A stretch of DNA of 64,000 nt from Hyphomicrobium denitrificans 1NES1. GTDB lineage: Bacteria > Pseudomonadota > Alphaproteobacteria > Rhizobiales > Hyphomicrobiaceae. Position 1 is the first letter of the stretch; each line of letters begins with the position of its first letter. The stretch is taken from NCBI RefSeq assembly GCF_000230975.2, contig NC_021172.1:1860001-1924000 (forward strand), given 5' to 3'. Made by a program: the position numbers and the translations under genes. The notes beneath the pieces are model-generated. The model worked only from the letters and a program-made list of their open reading frames with translations. It did no database searches and was not told the DNA's origin. This document shows, in pieces, positions 35,253-43,149 of the stretch.

Positions 35253-36974
35253 ATGGATCGGATTATTGCATCTGACGTAGCAGAATTTGCAAAGTCGCAT
35301 GCGCTTGATGATTTGCCTGAGAACAAACAATTCGAACACTTCACCTCGTACATCACGGTCCGTCGCCATCACGCGCGTACGTTCGATACTGATGATATTG
35401 TCGTCGGCGGAAACAGTGAGCCGTCAATTGACTCAATCGCGATCATTGTGAACGGGACGCTCGTTACCGAACCATCCACAATCGACGAGCTAATCGAGAG
35501 GAATGGGTATCTCGAAGTAAACTTCGTTTTTGGTCAAGCTGACCGAGGCTCTCACTTCGACAGCAGCAAAATGGGTACCTTTGGGTACGGTGTTGAAGAC
35601 TTCTTTCGCGATGAGCCGACGTTGCCGAGGGGTGAGCGGGTTCGGTTAGCCGCCGAGATTAAGGACGCGATTTTCGATCAGGGCAACAAACTCCGAAAAA
35701 AGCCTACGTGCCGGCTTTACTACGCAACGACAGGGCGCTGGAATGAGGATCAGATCCCCGTTGCAAGACGCGACGCGACCGTGACGGCAATTGAGTCCAC
35801 GCAGCTTTTCAGCTCGATCGACTACCATTGCTACGGAAGCAATGAACTTCATGACCTATATGTGCGGACAAAGACTGCTGTAACCCGTGAGTTTGAGTTC
35901 AAGGAACGTCGGTCTATGCCGAAACCCGATGGCGTTAAGAGCGCGTATATCGGCTATGCTCCGGCTGCGGAGTTCATGAAGATCATCTCCGATGATAGCG
36001 GCGATGATATTCTAGGCAGCATCTTCGACGAGAACGTTCGTGATTGGCAGGACTACAACGCCGTAAACAAGGAGATGAGGGACACACTTCAGTCCCCTCA
36101 TCGGGATCGTTTCGCGCTAATGAATAACGGTGTAACGATCATTACCAGCAGGATAGGCGGGGCTGGCGACGATTTGATTCTTGAAAACTTTCAGGTCGTC
36201 AACGGTTGTCAAACAAGCAACGTTCTTTTCAATGAGAGGCACGAGGACTTGAGTAAGGTTTTCGTGCCATTGCGCCTAATCGAGACTGAGGATGAGGCGG
36301 TAAAACAAGCTATCATCACCGCGACGAACCGGCAGACCGAGCTCACCACAGAACAACTTTATGCGCTGACAGATTTCTCGCGCCAGCTTGAGGATACGTT
36401 CAAAACATATGATGAGCCTGTTCGGCTATACTACGAACGGCGTGATGGGCAATACGACCGATTCCCAGAAATAAATAAAACCAAGATTGTCGTTCCCCGC
36501 GCGCTAGTGACGGCCTTCGCAGCAATGTTTCTCAACGACCCCACGAGGGTCACGAGAAACTACAAAACCATCCGGACTAAAGTAGGTGCCGAGATATTCG
36601 CTAAAGGGCACCACATCGAACCATACTACGTTGCCGCTTACGCCGCATATCGGCTCGCGTTCCTATTACGCAATAAGCTTAAGGGTGACACCGGGGCTCG
36701 CTTCCACATACTGACGGCGCTTAGGTACCTTCTCGACTCACGTCCGTTGCCGCCTATGAATCGAAATGAAATCAAGAGTCGTTGTGAGGAGATGACTAAG
36801 CTCCTTTGGGACCACGCAAAGTCGGACGAACTTTTTGCGGAGGCTTCATCTATCGTTCACAAGGTTGTTGAAGATCAGGGCCTTGAGTTCGACCGGGACA
36901 ACATCCGCACCGAGGCGACCACCAAGGGGTTACTACAGCATTTTGGGATTAGGGTAGCCGATGATCGAGCGTGA
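35253..36974 (+). CDS. AIPR-family phage-resistance protein (transposon cargo)
   Basis: A 573-residue cytoplasmic protein. The conserved AIPR block is at about residues 285-380: FALMNNGVTIITSRIG, ILENFQVVNGCQTSNVLFN, VPLRLIETEDEAVKQAIITATNRQTEL, LYALTDFSRQLEDTF. AIPR proteins are abortive-infection or phage-resistance factors, often linked to restriction or nuclease modules; the activity here is unknown. ATG 35253 has GGGAG upstream; the longer frame to 34890 would cross the element's end and is rejected. No partner nuclease or methylase is present, so it may act alone. Confidence 0.88.
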   Translation: MDRIIASDVAEFAKSHALDDLPENKQFEHFTSYITVRRHHARTFDTDDIVVGGNSEPSIDSIAIIVNGTLVTEPSTIDELIERNGYLEVNFVFGQADRGSHFDSSKMGTFGYGVEDFFRDEPTLPRGERVRLAAEIKDAIFDQGNKLRKKPTCRLYYATTGRWNEDQIPVARRDATVTAIESTQLFSSIDYHCYGSNELHDLYVRTKTAVTREFEFKERRSMPKPDGVKSAYIGYAPAAEFMKIISDDSGDDILGSIFDENVRDWQDYNAVNKEMRDTLQSPHRDRFALMNNGVTIITSRIGGAGDDLILENFQVVNGCQTSNVLFNERHEDLSKVFVPLRLIETEDEAVKQAIITATNRQTELTTEQLYALTDFSRQLEDTFKTYDEPVRLYYERRDGQYDRFPEINKTKIVVPRALVTAFAAMFLNDPTRVTRNYKTIRTKVGAEIFAKGHHIEPYYVAAYAAYRLAFLLRNKLKGDTGARFHILTALRYLLDSRPLPPMNRNEIKSRCEEMTKLLWDHAKSDELFAEASSIVHKVVEDQGLEFDRDNIRTEATTKGLLQHFGIRVADDRA

Positions 36975-37140
36975 TGAATTTGACGAAAAAGAAGCTGCTC
37001 GTCGGCGCGACGAGGTGGTTCGCCATATGGCAAACACCCCGCCGCAACCGAAGATTAAGTCTCGACCTCATCAGGAAAAGAAAAAGAAAGCTGGCGCGGA
37101 TCACGCGGCTCATAGGGACCGCGTGGACCGTGAACGTTAG
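36961..37140 (+). CDS. Small charged IS1595 passenger protein
   Basis: A 59-residue protein, MIERDEFDEKEAARRRDEVV at the start, then RHMANTPPQPKIKSRP and a lysine-rich tail. Small proteins of this shape (acidic/basic helix, then NTPP) commonly accompany IS1595-type transposases; that is from memory of the family. It starts inside the end of the AIPR gene (14-base overlap, another frame) and its stop touches the convergent transposase stop. Function unknown. Confidence 0.65.
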   Translation: MIERDEFDEKEAARRRDEVVRHMANTPPQPKIKSRPHQEKKKKAGADHAAHRDRVDRER

Positions 37141-38102
37141 AACGGAACGTCGTTCTGTCGATCATTAGATTGTTGATAGGTCACCCGCTTGCCGACGACG
37201 CCAGCAACGGCTTTTGTTGCTCGTTCCGCATCCGTAACGTTGAGTGTAGAGCGTTCGTTGTAACGGAAATCAAACTCAGCGAGATACCGCTTTAGATGCT
37301 GCGCGCTGACATGATGATAAACACCCGTGATGCCGCGCTTCATCGTTGCGAAGTAGCTTTCGATTGTGTTCGTATGAATATCGCCGCGAACGTATTCGCC
37401 GATGCTGTGATTGACCGAATGATGGTTGGGTTCGCCATGGCGAGCGCGTGCGCCGCCATCATCGCTGACCGTACGCGTAGCCTCTGCGATCTGCGCATCC
37501 ATGATCGGGCGGAGCGTTTTTGCGCTGACGTTCGGGACATGGTGAGAACGGACCTTGCCGCTGCGCTCGACTAGAGCAAATACGGCTTCCTTGCCCGCAC
37601 CGCCGATATTGGCCTTTTTGCGCTTACTCCGATGCTTGTTCTTTTCCTTGCCGCCAACATACGTCTCGTCAAATTCGATCGTCCTGCCACTGCCGCCAAG
37701 AGGACCATGCGACGGATTGAGGTCGCGCATGCCCTCGCGAATGCGATGCGCCATAAACCATGCGGTTTTGTACGGCAGACCGATCATCCGATGAAGCTGA
37801 TGGGCGCTCATGCCCTTTTTGCTGGCACACATGAGATGTGTAGCCAGGAGCCACTTCGTCATGGGGATGTGCGAGCGCTCATAAATAGTGCCGACTGCCG
37901 CCGTGAACTTCTTGCGACAGTCCTTGCAGTGATACCAGCCGGGACCCATTGACTTGCCGCCAAGCTCTTTGACGGTCTCGCTCTGGCCGCAGAACGGGCA
38001 ATGCGCGCCGTTCGGCCAGCGGATGCCCTGGAAATGCTTCCGAGCCGCGTCGGCGTCGGTGAAAATCGGGTTCGTCAGATCAGCGGTGGCAGGCATGTTC
38101 AA
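37137..38102 (-). CDS. IS1595-family (ISXO2-like) transposase
   Basis: A 321-residue transposase. The N-terminal zinc ribbon has C35-PF-C38 and C59-KD-C62, followed by GTIYERSHIPMTKWLLA and the DDE-type core (TIEFDETYVGGKEKN near residue 145, VSAKTLRPIMD, then HTNTIESYFATMKRGITGVYHHV), ending YNERSTLNVTDAER. It is full length with no stop or frameshift, so the element is probably still mobile. Its gene lies 31 bases inside the right inverted repeat. Confidence 0.95.
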   Translation of the reverse strand: MNMPATADLTNPIFTDADAARKHFQGIRWPNGAHCPFCGQSETVKELGGKSMGPGWYHCKDCRKKFTAAVGTIYERSHIPMTKWLLATHLMCASKKGMSAHQLHRMIGLPYKTAWFMAHRIREGMRDLNPSHGPLGGSGRTIEFDETYVGGKEKNKHRSKRKKANIGGAGKEAVFALVERSGKVRSHHVPNVSAKTLRPIMDAQIAEATRTVSDDGGARARHGEPNHHSVNHSIGEYVRGDIHTNTIESYFATMKRGITGVYHHVSAQHLKRYLAEFDFRYNERSTLNVTDAERATKAVAGVVGKRVTYQQSNDRQNDVPF

Positions 38103-38158
38103 ATCTCCTGAGAAACAACATAGCCGCTCAGGTCTGTTCAGTCAAGGTGATAATTCCC

Positions 38159-38166
38159 CTTGCGGA
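38159..38166. repeat. Right target-site duplication of the IS1595-type element
   Basis: CTTGCGGA, identical to 35172-35179, follows the right inverted repeat. Confidence 0.85.
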
Positions 38167-38302
38167 GAGGGGTTAGGGGTGGGGGTAAGGCCCAGCGCAA
38201 TGCGGACTGGAGCGTGGTCGTCACGACGTCACGATTTACGTTTGATCGTCGCCTGGTTCTTCACCCCACCCCTCCCCGTCAAGGGGAGGGGAGAAGTGAG
38301 TA
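38167..38302. repeat. C-rich hairpin repeats downstream of g9
   Basis: The first element (to about 38192) is the right half of the hairpin split by the transposon; its left half is at 35160-35179. A second, CACCCCTCCCCGTCAAGGGG, lies at 38267-38290 near the end of g9. No gene is visible between them. Confidence 0.7.
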
Positions 38303-38327
38303 ACAATGCGTGAGGATGACGAAGGCA

Positions 38328-38744
38328 TCAGGACGCCGCCGTGAACGTCAGCTCGCCGGCGCTTTCGAGTGAGATGTCGAAGGTCACTTCCGCGTCGTGA
38401 CGGCCGCTGAATTCGAGGGCCGTGATCTGGAACGCGCCCTGGATCGTTCCGAAATCCGGAACGATGATTTGCCAGTCGCGGATCGTGCCGTTGAATGCGT
38501 AATCGCGTATGGTCGCATCCGACGCGCCGTCCTTGAACACGCCTGACCCGGTGATGCGCGCTGACTTGACGCCGGCGCCCGTCAAAAGCTCGCGCCACTG
38601 TCCCGCGCTTTCGGTGTTGGTGATCTCGACCGTTTCCGCGCTGATCGAAAGACTGCGTGCGCGCAATCCGGCGACCGTCACGTAGACGCCCGCACCCGTC
38701 GTATCGACCTTCAGAAGAAGGTCCTTACCTTTTTGTGCTGTCAT
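38328..38744 (-). CDS. GTA major tail tube protein (gp9 type)
   Basis: A 138-residue protein starting MTAQKGKDLLLKVDTTG, with LSISAETVEITNTESAGQWRELLTGAGVKSARITGSGVF and EVTFDISLESAGELTFTAA, the phage major tail / TIGR02126 signature. It builds the tail tube. ATG 38744 lies 20 bases from a palindromic element (38764-38809), so its leader is made of repeat sequence. In the canonical order g10 would follow immediately; here the transposon intervenes. Confidence 0.92.
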   Translation of the reverse strand: MTAQKGKDLLLKVDTTGAGVYVTVAGLRARSLSISAETVEITNTESAGQWRELLTGAGVKSARITGSGVFKDGASDATIRDYAFNGTIRDWQIIVPDFGTIQGAFQITALEFSGRHDAEVTFDISLESAGELTFTAAS

Positions 38745-38763
38745 GTTTTGAGGACTCTTTTGT

Positions 38764-38871
38764 TTGTGCCCGGCGACTCCGCTTCGCGGAGCCGGCCGCC
38801 GGTTACGGCCTTCGTGATGCTTTGATGCCTGTTCCCGCAACGCCGCTTCGCGGAGCCGGGCCGGTTACGGG
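38764..38871. repeat. Two palindromic GTA-cluster elements upstream of g9
   Basis: Copy 1 (38764-38809) reads CCCGGCGACTCCGCTTCGCG followed by the complementary GGAGCCGGCCGCCGG. Copy 2 (38833-38871) is a shortened form with CGCCGCTTCGCGGAGCCGG. They belong to the ~42-base palindrome family found in eleven places in this GTA cluster. These two lie between g8 and g9. Confidence 0.8.
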
Positions 38872-38884
38872 CGAGTTGTTTCGT

Positions 38885-39010
38885 TCCCTCTCCCCGTCCT
38901 TACGAGGAGAGGGGTAGAGTGAGGGGCGGCCGCTCATTTCCGTACTTGTTGCAGCCCCTCACCCGCCCTCTCCCCATTCCAAGTGCATCGGAATGGGGAG
39001 AGGGAGCGGT
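38885..39010. repeat. C-rich hairpin repeats between g8 and g9
   Basis: Two elements, CCCTCTCCCCGTCCTTACGA with complement (38886-38928) and CCCTCACCCGCCCTCTCCCC with its complement around a GCATCGG loop (38957-39008). The second ends four bases before the stop of g8. No gene is visible here. Confidence 0.72.
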
Positions 39011-39014
39011 CGCG

Positions 39015-39422
39015 TTATTTCACTTCCGTTACGGCGCGGAAGCGGGCGATGCCGTGAAACGTTTCGCCGTCGTTGTCGCGACGGGCTTCGGAATATTCGT
39101 GCCGAAGATTGATCAACCGGTGGCCGGAGAGCGCCAGATCCTGATCGTGCAACGCGTCGCGCGCCGCCGCGATGACGGCTTCCGCTTCTTTCCTTCCGCG
39201 CGCCCGCGACCAGACGTGCAGCGTCACGAGATGCTCGTAACCTTCGTCTGTTCCGGTCGACCAGTCGCGTTCCGTCGATTGTCCGAACGTTACGAACGGA
39301 AACTCGGCGCGCGCCGGCGCATCGTCGTAGATGCGCGGGCCGCCGAGCGCGGCAAGCGTCGACGCATCGCTCGTAAGTTTCTCGAAAATCGCCTTCTGAA
39401 GCGCAAAGCCTGCACTCGACAT
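39015..39422 (-). CDS. GTA tail terminator, DUF3168 (gp8 type)
   Basis: A 135-residue protein, MSSAGFALQKAIFEKLTSDA at the start, then YDDAPARAEFPFVTFGQS and VTLHVWSRARGRKEAEAVIAAARDALHD, the DUF3168 signature. It caps the tail tube. ATG 39422 shares one base with the stop of the 54-residue gene upstream; a GTG at 39425 is the alternative. Confidence 0.92.
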   Translation of the reverse strand: MSSAGFALQKAIFEKLTSDASTLAALGGPRIYDDAPARAEFPFVTFGQSTERDWSTGTDEGYEHLVTLHVWSRARGRKEAEAVIAAARDALHDQDLALSGHRLINLRHEYSEARRDNDGETFHGIARFRAVTEVK

Positions 39423-39586
39423 CACTTGCCTCGCGTTTGCTGATTACGATTGTCGGCTTGGTTCACGACCTTGGGGCGCTTTTCTGCGTCAGCCTCGCGC
39501 TTGGCGATGGCTTCGCGAATGAGCGCCAAAGCCCGTGTGCGCGATGCTGATGTCGCGATGCCGCCGATACTCACATCCACTTTCAT
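39422..39586 (-). CDS. Small GTA-cluster protein of unknown function, 54 residues
   Basis: A short frame from ATG 39586 to TGA 39422-39424 that exactly fills the space between g7 and g8. The product begins MKVDVSIGGIATSASRTRAL and continues with a charged helix (ALIREAIAKREADAEKRPK) and a polar tail. Its start overlaps the end of g7 by 4 bases and its stop overlaps the g8 start, so it is tightly coupled. RcGTA has no named counterpart at this place that I can recall. Confidence 0.6.
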   Translation of the reverse strand: MKVDVSIGGIATSASRTRALALIREAIAKREADAEKRPKVVNQADNRNQQTRGK

Positions 39587-39915
39587 AAATCACGCTCCTC
39601 CACCGGACACTTCAGCCAGGCTCCGCGATCCTCGACGTCGATAGCGCCAAGAATGTCAAAGATGCGAACACCAAACCGGATGCGCATGTCGGGCTGGACA
39701 TCGGCGCGATAGCGTATCCAGACATCGTGCGTCGCCGTTCCCGCCGTGCGATCCAGCGTAAAATTTTCATCAGCGCTTCGCGACCAGATCGCCGCCCAGA
39801 CTTCGGCAACCGTTTCCCATTCTGTCGTCGATCCGCCCGCACCGTCGCTTGTGCGTTGGGCGCGCTCGATGACGATGCGGTGCCGGAGATCACCGGCTTT
39901 GACTGGTGCCTTCAT
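39583..39915 (-). CDS. GTA head-closure protein (gp7 type)
   Basis: A 110-residue protein of the phage head-tail adaptor/TIGR01563 group: KAGDLRHRIVIERAQRTSDGAGG, then WETVAEVWAAIWSRSADENF and IRYRADVQPDMRIRFGVRIFDILG. It closes the capsid and joins it to the tail. Its ATG overlaps the g6 stop by 4 bases. Confidence 0.92.
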   Translation of the reverse strand: MKAPVKAGDLRHRIVIERAQRTSDGAGGSTTEWETVAEVWAAIWSRSADENFTLDRTAGTATHDVWIRYRADVQPDMRIRFGVRIFDILGAIDVEDRGAWLKCPVEERDL

Positions 39916-40487
39916 AGCCGGATCGTCCGAAACGGGTTGATGAGATCGCTGACAGCATCGGGAATGCGTGCGCCGTCTTTGCCGATTTCCAACGGATCGC
40001 GGCGCTCGTACCAATGCGCAGTCAGCATCAGGATTGCATGTTTCAGCGGCGCCGGAACACTCGACGCGCTGTCGCCAAATCCTGCCATCAGATCGATTTC
40101 GATTCCCTTCGCTGGGAGTCCTGGCGGCGGCGGCGCACTGTTGTTCCAGACCAGCCGTGGCGGCCGCGATGCGAGATCGATGAGATAGCTCTGATCCGAA
40201 ACGGTCGTCGCATTTCCGGACGCATCCTTGACGCGCACGCCGCCGACCGAGCGCAACGGTGCGATCGGCAGATCGATCTCGCGACACTTCGGCCAGCGAT
40301 CGAGCGTCAGCTTCCACGACTGCGTGATGAGGGCCAGCGACAGCGCCGTCTCGATATGCAGCCGCGACGTCAGGATGAGGCTGCCGATCAACACATCCTC
40401 GGCATCGGTGTCGATGCGCATGTGTGCCTTGGCATCGGCGACCGTCACCGGCTCCGCCGCCGGCGGGCTCGTCATCACGAGAGACAT
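39912..40487 (-). CDS. GTA head-tail connector (gp6 type)
   Basis: A 191-residue protein, VTVADAKAHMRIDTDAEDVL near the start and LTAHWYERRDPLEIG near the end, typical of the phage connector / gp6 family. ATG 40487 follows a palindromic element whose conserved tail (GCGCAATCAATAAG) supplies the leader and the GGAACATGCA just before the start, so translation initiation may depend on the repeat. Confidence 0.9.
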   Translation of the reverse strand: MSLVMTSPPAAEPVTVADAKAHMRIDTDAEDVLIGSLILTSRLHIETALSLALITQSWKLTLDRWPKCREIDLPIAPLRSVGGVRVKDASGNATTVSDQSYLIDLASRPPRLVWNNSAPPPPGLPAKGIEIDLMAGFGDSASSVPAPLKHAILMLTAHWYERRDPLEIGKDGARIPDAVSDLINPFRTIRL

Positions 40488-40503
40488 TGCATGTTCCTTA
40501 TTG

Positions 40504-40621
40504 ATTGCGCCTTGCGACTCCGCTTCGCGGAGCCGGCCGCAAGGCGCGGCCTTGTTGCGCGAACGGAGCAACAGCAAGCGCGCCCGGCGGCCGGCTCGCG
40601 GAACGCGAGTCGCCGGGCGCA
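40504..40621. repeat. Two palindromic GTA-cluster elements between g5 and g6
   Basis: Copy 3 (40504-40546) reads GCGCCTTGCGACTCCGCTTC then the complementary arm; copy 4 (40580-40621) reads GCGCCCGGCGGCCGGCTCGC then GGAACGCGAGTCGCCGGGCGC. They lie in opposite orientation 33 bases apart. Confidence 0.82.
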
Positions 40622-40710
40622 AACGAAAATGCGGGGCCACCGCGATGCGATGACCCCGCACGCATTCCGCGCGGGCGGGAGGGAAACCCGCGCGAAAAAT
40701 CGGGATGAAC

Positions 40711-40849
40711 GTCATCCTCGGCCAAGCGCAAGCGAAGGCCGGGGATCCAGCGCAAGACTCGTCGGAGACGCAATATTGTGCCTTCGGCACTCTTGATGCT
40801 GGATCCCCGAACGTCCTCGCAGGCTCGTCCGTTCGAGGATGACGGAACG
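40711..40849. repeat. Long inverted-repeat element, copy A
   Basis: About 139 bases beginning CGTCATCCTCGG and ending CGAGGATGACGG, with a second inner pair (GGGGATCCAGCGCAAG and CTGGATCCCCG) around a centre containing CAATATTG. The whole can fold into one long hairpin just downstream of the capsid gene. Copy B at 45421-45566 has its centre inverted relative to this one. No coding function is visible. Confidence 0.8.
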
Positions 40850-40854
40850 AGGTG

Positions 40855-42096
40855 CTACTCGGCGAATTTCAAGAGTTTGATCGCGTCGAAGTCCTGGACG
40901 CCACCGCCGACGCGCTTCGTGGTATAGAAAAGCACATACGGCTTGGCGCTGTAGGGATCGCGCAGCACGCGAATGCCGGCGCGGTCGACGATCAGGTAGC
41001 CGCGCGAGAAATCGCCGAACGCGATCGAGAACGAACCGCTGCCGATATCCGGCATGTCCTCGCTCTCGGCGACGGGATAGCCCATCAGTGACGGCCACTC
41101 GCCCGGAGCGTTCGCAGGCTGCCAGAGATAATTGCCTTCGCCGTCCTTGAGCTTGCGCACGGCCGCGACGGTCGAGCGGCTCATCATGAAGGTGCCGTTA
41201 GCGCGATAGGGCGCCTTCGCGGCGTAGACGAGGTCGAGCAGCTTGTCGCCCGGCGCCGTCGCGGGGAAGGCGCCGTCAAAGCCCGACGTGACGAAGCCGA
41301 TCTTTCCCCACGCCCACGATGCGTTCGCAACGGTGTCGTAGGCGAGAAAACCTTTCGGCTTGTTCGAGCCGTCGCCCGAGACAAACGCAGTGCCTTCCTG
41401 CTCGGCAAATGCGATCCGCACTTCCTCCGCCAACCACTCGTCGATATTGACGATCGTGTCGTCGAGCAGAGATTGCGATGCGGCGGGCATCGCATAGAGC
41501 TCCATCGTCGGAAACTGCAGGTTGGCGAGCGTCGGCGTCGTCGTTTGCGTGCGCGACGCGGTTTCGGCGACCCATCCCGTGCCGACTCCGGTCGTGGCGA
41601 ATGGCCGGTTATAGACCGAGCCCGACACCTGGCGGATGCCTGAGATCGCGCGCATCGGCGAGATCGCCTTCAAGGCGCGGTTGACGGCAGCTTCCGTCTC
41701 GGCGGGCACGAGATAGCCGCCGTCGGGAGCCGAGCCAGCCGATAATGCTTTCTCCTCGATGCGGGCGAGTCGTGAAGCATCGCCGCGGCGCACGTATCCG
41801 TCGAATGCGGCTTTGTGCGCGAGCTCGGATGTCGGAGACGCGCCGCTTCCGGCAAGGTGCGGACGCGCAGCTTTCAGGGCGATGCTGTCGGAAACACGTT
41901 TCGCCGAGTCGAGCGTCTCCTCGATACGCGCGAGCTTTTCCGCGACGAGTGCGTCGGACGCGCCGCGCTGCTCGATCTCAGTCAAACGCTGGTCGTTCGT
42001 TTCCTTGAAGGCTTCGAAGGCTTCAAGAAATTCTTCGAAGGCGCGCGCGGTTTCCCCGCCCGCCCCCTTCGTTTCGAGGGTGGTCGTGTCGGTCAT
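40855..42096 (-). CDS. GTA major capsid protein (gp5 type, HK97 fold)
   Basis: A 413-residue protein. The N-terminal ~110 residues are a coiled-coil scaffold-like region (EEFLEAFEAFKETNDQRLTEIEQRGA) expected to be removed by the prohead protease. The mature part begins near ALSAGSAPDGGYLVPAETEAAVNRAL and has the HK97 capsid features (GTAFVSGDGSNKPKGFLAY, AFGDFSRGYLIVDRAGIRVLRDPYS). It forms the DNA-containing head. Its 3' end is followed immediately by long inverted-repeat element A. Confidence 0.95.
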   Translation of the reverse strand: MTDTTTLETKGAGGETARAFEEFLEAFEAFKETNDQRLTEIEQRGASDALVAEKLARIEETLDSAKRVSDSIALKAARPHLAGSGASPTSELAHKAAFDGYVRRGDASRLARIEEKALSAGSAPDGGYLVPAETEAAVNRALKAISPMRAISGIRQVSGSVYNRPFATTGVGTGWVAETASRTQTTTPTLANLQFPTMELYAMPAASQSLLDDTIVNIDEWLAEEVRIAFAEQEGTAFVSGDGSNKPKGFLAYDTVANASWAWGKIGFVTSGFDGAFPATAPGDKLLDLVYAAKAPYRANGTFMMSRSTVAAVRKLKDGEGNYLWQPANAPGEWPSLMGYPVAESEDMPDIGSGSFSIAFGDFSRGYLIVDRAGIRVLRDPYSAKPYVLFYTTKRVGGGVQDFDAIKLLKFAE

Positions 42097-42117
42097 GAGT
42101 TGTCCTGTTGGGTTTTG

Positions 42118-42240
42118 AATCCCCTCTCCCCATTACCTGCACTTGAATGGGGAGAGGGCTAGGGTGAGGGGCGGCTGCCTGCTCTATCCGAGATGCAGCC
42201 CCTCACCCCAACCCTCTCCCCGCATGCGGGGAGAGGGAGA
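42118..42240. repeat. C-rich hairpin repeats between g4 and g5
   Basis: Two elements: CCCCTCTCCCCATTACCTGC with complement at 42120-42172, and CCCTCACCCCAACCCTCTCC with GCATGCGGGGAGAGGG at 42198-42239. The second abuts the stop of the prohead protease gene. No gene is visible here. Confidence 0.75.
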
Positions 42241-42945
42241 TTACATTGCCTGCATCAGCCGCGCAGCGTCGCGAAAACGGGAAGCGAGCACGGCATCGTC
42301 GTCAAACGTCCGGCCCGCGTCCCGCAGAGCCTTCAGTCCATGAAAGCCCGAGCGGAGAACCGCTCGCGCTTCCATTCGCGTCAGCCCAGCATCCCGCGTG
42401 AGCCATCGCTCGAATTCACGTTCGGTCGGCGCAGCCATCGCGAACGGCCGCGTCTTCACGCTTTCGACGCGCGCGCCGGGCAGCATCGGAAACGTGACGA
42501 CCGAAATCTCCCAAAGATCGACTTTTTCCAGGCGGCGCACGCCGGTCGCTGCATCGCGCCTGGCTTTCACCGCCTTGAAGCCGATGGATAATCCGTCGAG
42601 CGCACCGGCGCGCATGAGCGCCAGAACTTCGCGCGCTTTCGCAACCGCCGTCATCAACCGCCCGCGCACGTACAGCCCGCGTGCGTCTTCGCGGATCTCG
42701 TCCCAGACGCCGATCGGCTCGGCCGGATCGTGCTGGAACAGCATTTTGATGCGCGCGGCGCCACGACCGAGAAGGCTTTCGCGAAATGCGCCGGGCGCGA
42801 TGATGTCGTGACCCAGGTCCTCGCGATTGAAAAGACTGGCGTAGCCTTCGAACCCGCCGTCGTCGAGCGACTTTGCCTCGAGCGGCAAAGCCCGACTGCG
42901 TTTCGACAACGAAGCGGGCAGCAGGAAGGGTTCGATCGAATGCAT
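42241..42945 (-). CDS. GTA prohead protease (gp4 type)
   Basis: A 234-residue HK97-type prohead protease. FEGYASLFNREDLGHDIIAPGAF and IKMLFQHDPAEPIGVWDEIRED (catalytic His), LDGLSIGFKAVKAR (catalytic Ser) and LWEISVVTFPMLPGARV are the family blocks. It trims the capsid N-terminus during maturation. A GTG at 42951 is an alternative start; ATG 42945 is preferred. Confidence 0.93.
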   Translation of the reverse strand: MHSIEPFLLPASLSKRSRALPLEAKSLDDGGFEGYASLFNREDLGHDIIAPGAFRESLLGRGAARIKMLFQHDPAEPIGVWDEIREDARGLYVRGRLMTAVAKAREVLALMRAGALDGLSIGFKAVKARRDAATGVRRLEKVDLWEISVVTFPMLPGARVESVKTRPFAMAAPTEREFERWLTRDAGLTRMEARAVLRSGFHGLKALRDAGRTFDDDAVLASRFRDAARLMQAM

Positions 42946-43039
42946 CAGCACACCGTCATTTGAGGTTATCGCTTGGATCGTGAATTAGCGCGTGCGAATT
43001 TTCAGGCTTCTGCAGCTGGCAGTGAAGTTTGTGCCTTCA

Positions 43040-43081
43040 TGCGCCCGGCGGCCGGCTCGACGAAGGAGAGTCGCGGGCGCA
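43040..43081. repeat. Palindromic GTA-cluster element between g4 and the immunity-like gene
   Basis: Copy 5, GCGCCCGGCGGCCGGCTCGA followed by GAGAGTCGCGGGCGC. It lies beside the 57-base portal-derived direct repeat, just as copy 6 lies beside the matching repeat inside the portal gene. Confidence 0.75.
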
Positions 43082-43092
43082 ATCATCAGAGC

Positions 43093-43149
43093 GGCGCTTC
43101 CAGAGCGCGTCGCGTTCGGGCGCAAGCGCTTCGATCTGATCGAGATCAG
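43093..43149. repeat. 57-base direct repeat of portal coding sequence, distal copy
   Basis: Matches 44067-44123 at 55 of 57 bases. On the minus strand the portal copy encodes DQIEALAPERDALWKR; this copy is downstream of the immunity-like gene and is not part of an intact gene. The two copies bracket the toxin-like end of the portal gene and the immunity-like gene (about 917 bases between them). The stop codon of the immunity-like frame lies within it. Confidence 0.88.

Larger units (their letters stand above)
35180..38158 (-). mobile_element. IS1595-family transposon carrying an AIPR defence gene
   Basis: A 2,979-base element with terminal inverted repeats at 35180-35205 and 38133-38158. They match at 25 of 26 bases (both start GGGAATTAT; the only difference is base 10, A or C), and the element is flanked by the 8-base duplication CTTGCGGA. 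It contains the transposase (minus strand) and two plus-strand cargo genes, an AIPR protein and a small charged protein. Codon use of the AIPR gene is visibly less GC-rich than the GTA genes around it, consistent with transfer. It is inserted in a non-coding hairpin, so no GTA gene is broken. The exact duplication and near-perfect ends suggest recent insertion. Confidence 0.93.

Noticed and set aside
36971-37168. 65-residue frame overlapping the small transposon passenger gene
   Set aside because: The frame from ATG 36961 gives the family-like EFDEKEAARRRDE and NTPP pattern; this one gives a random basic peptide.
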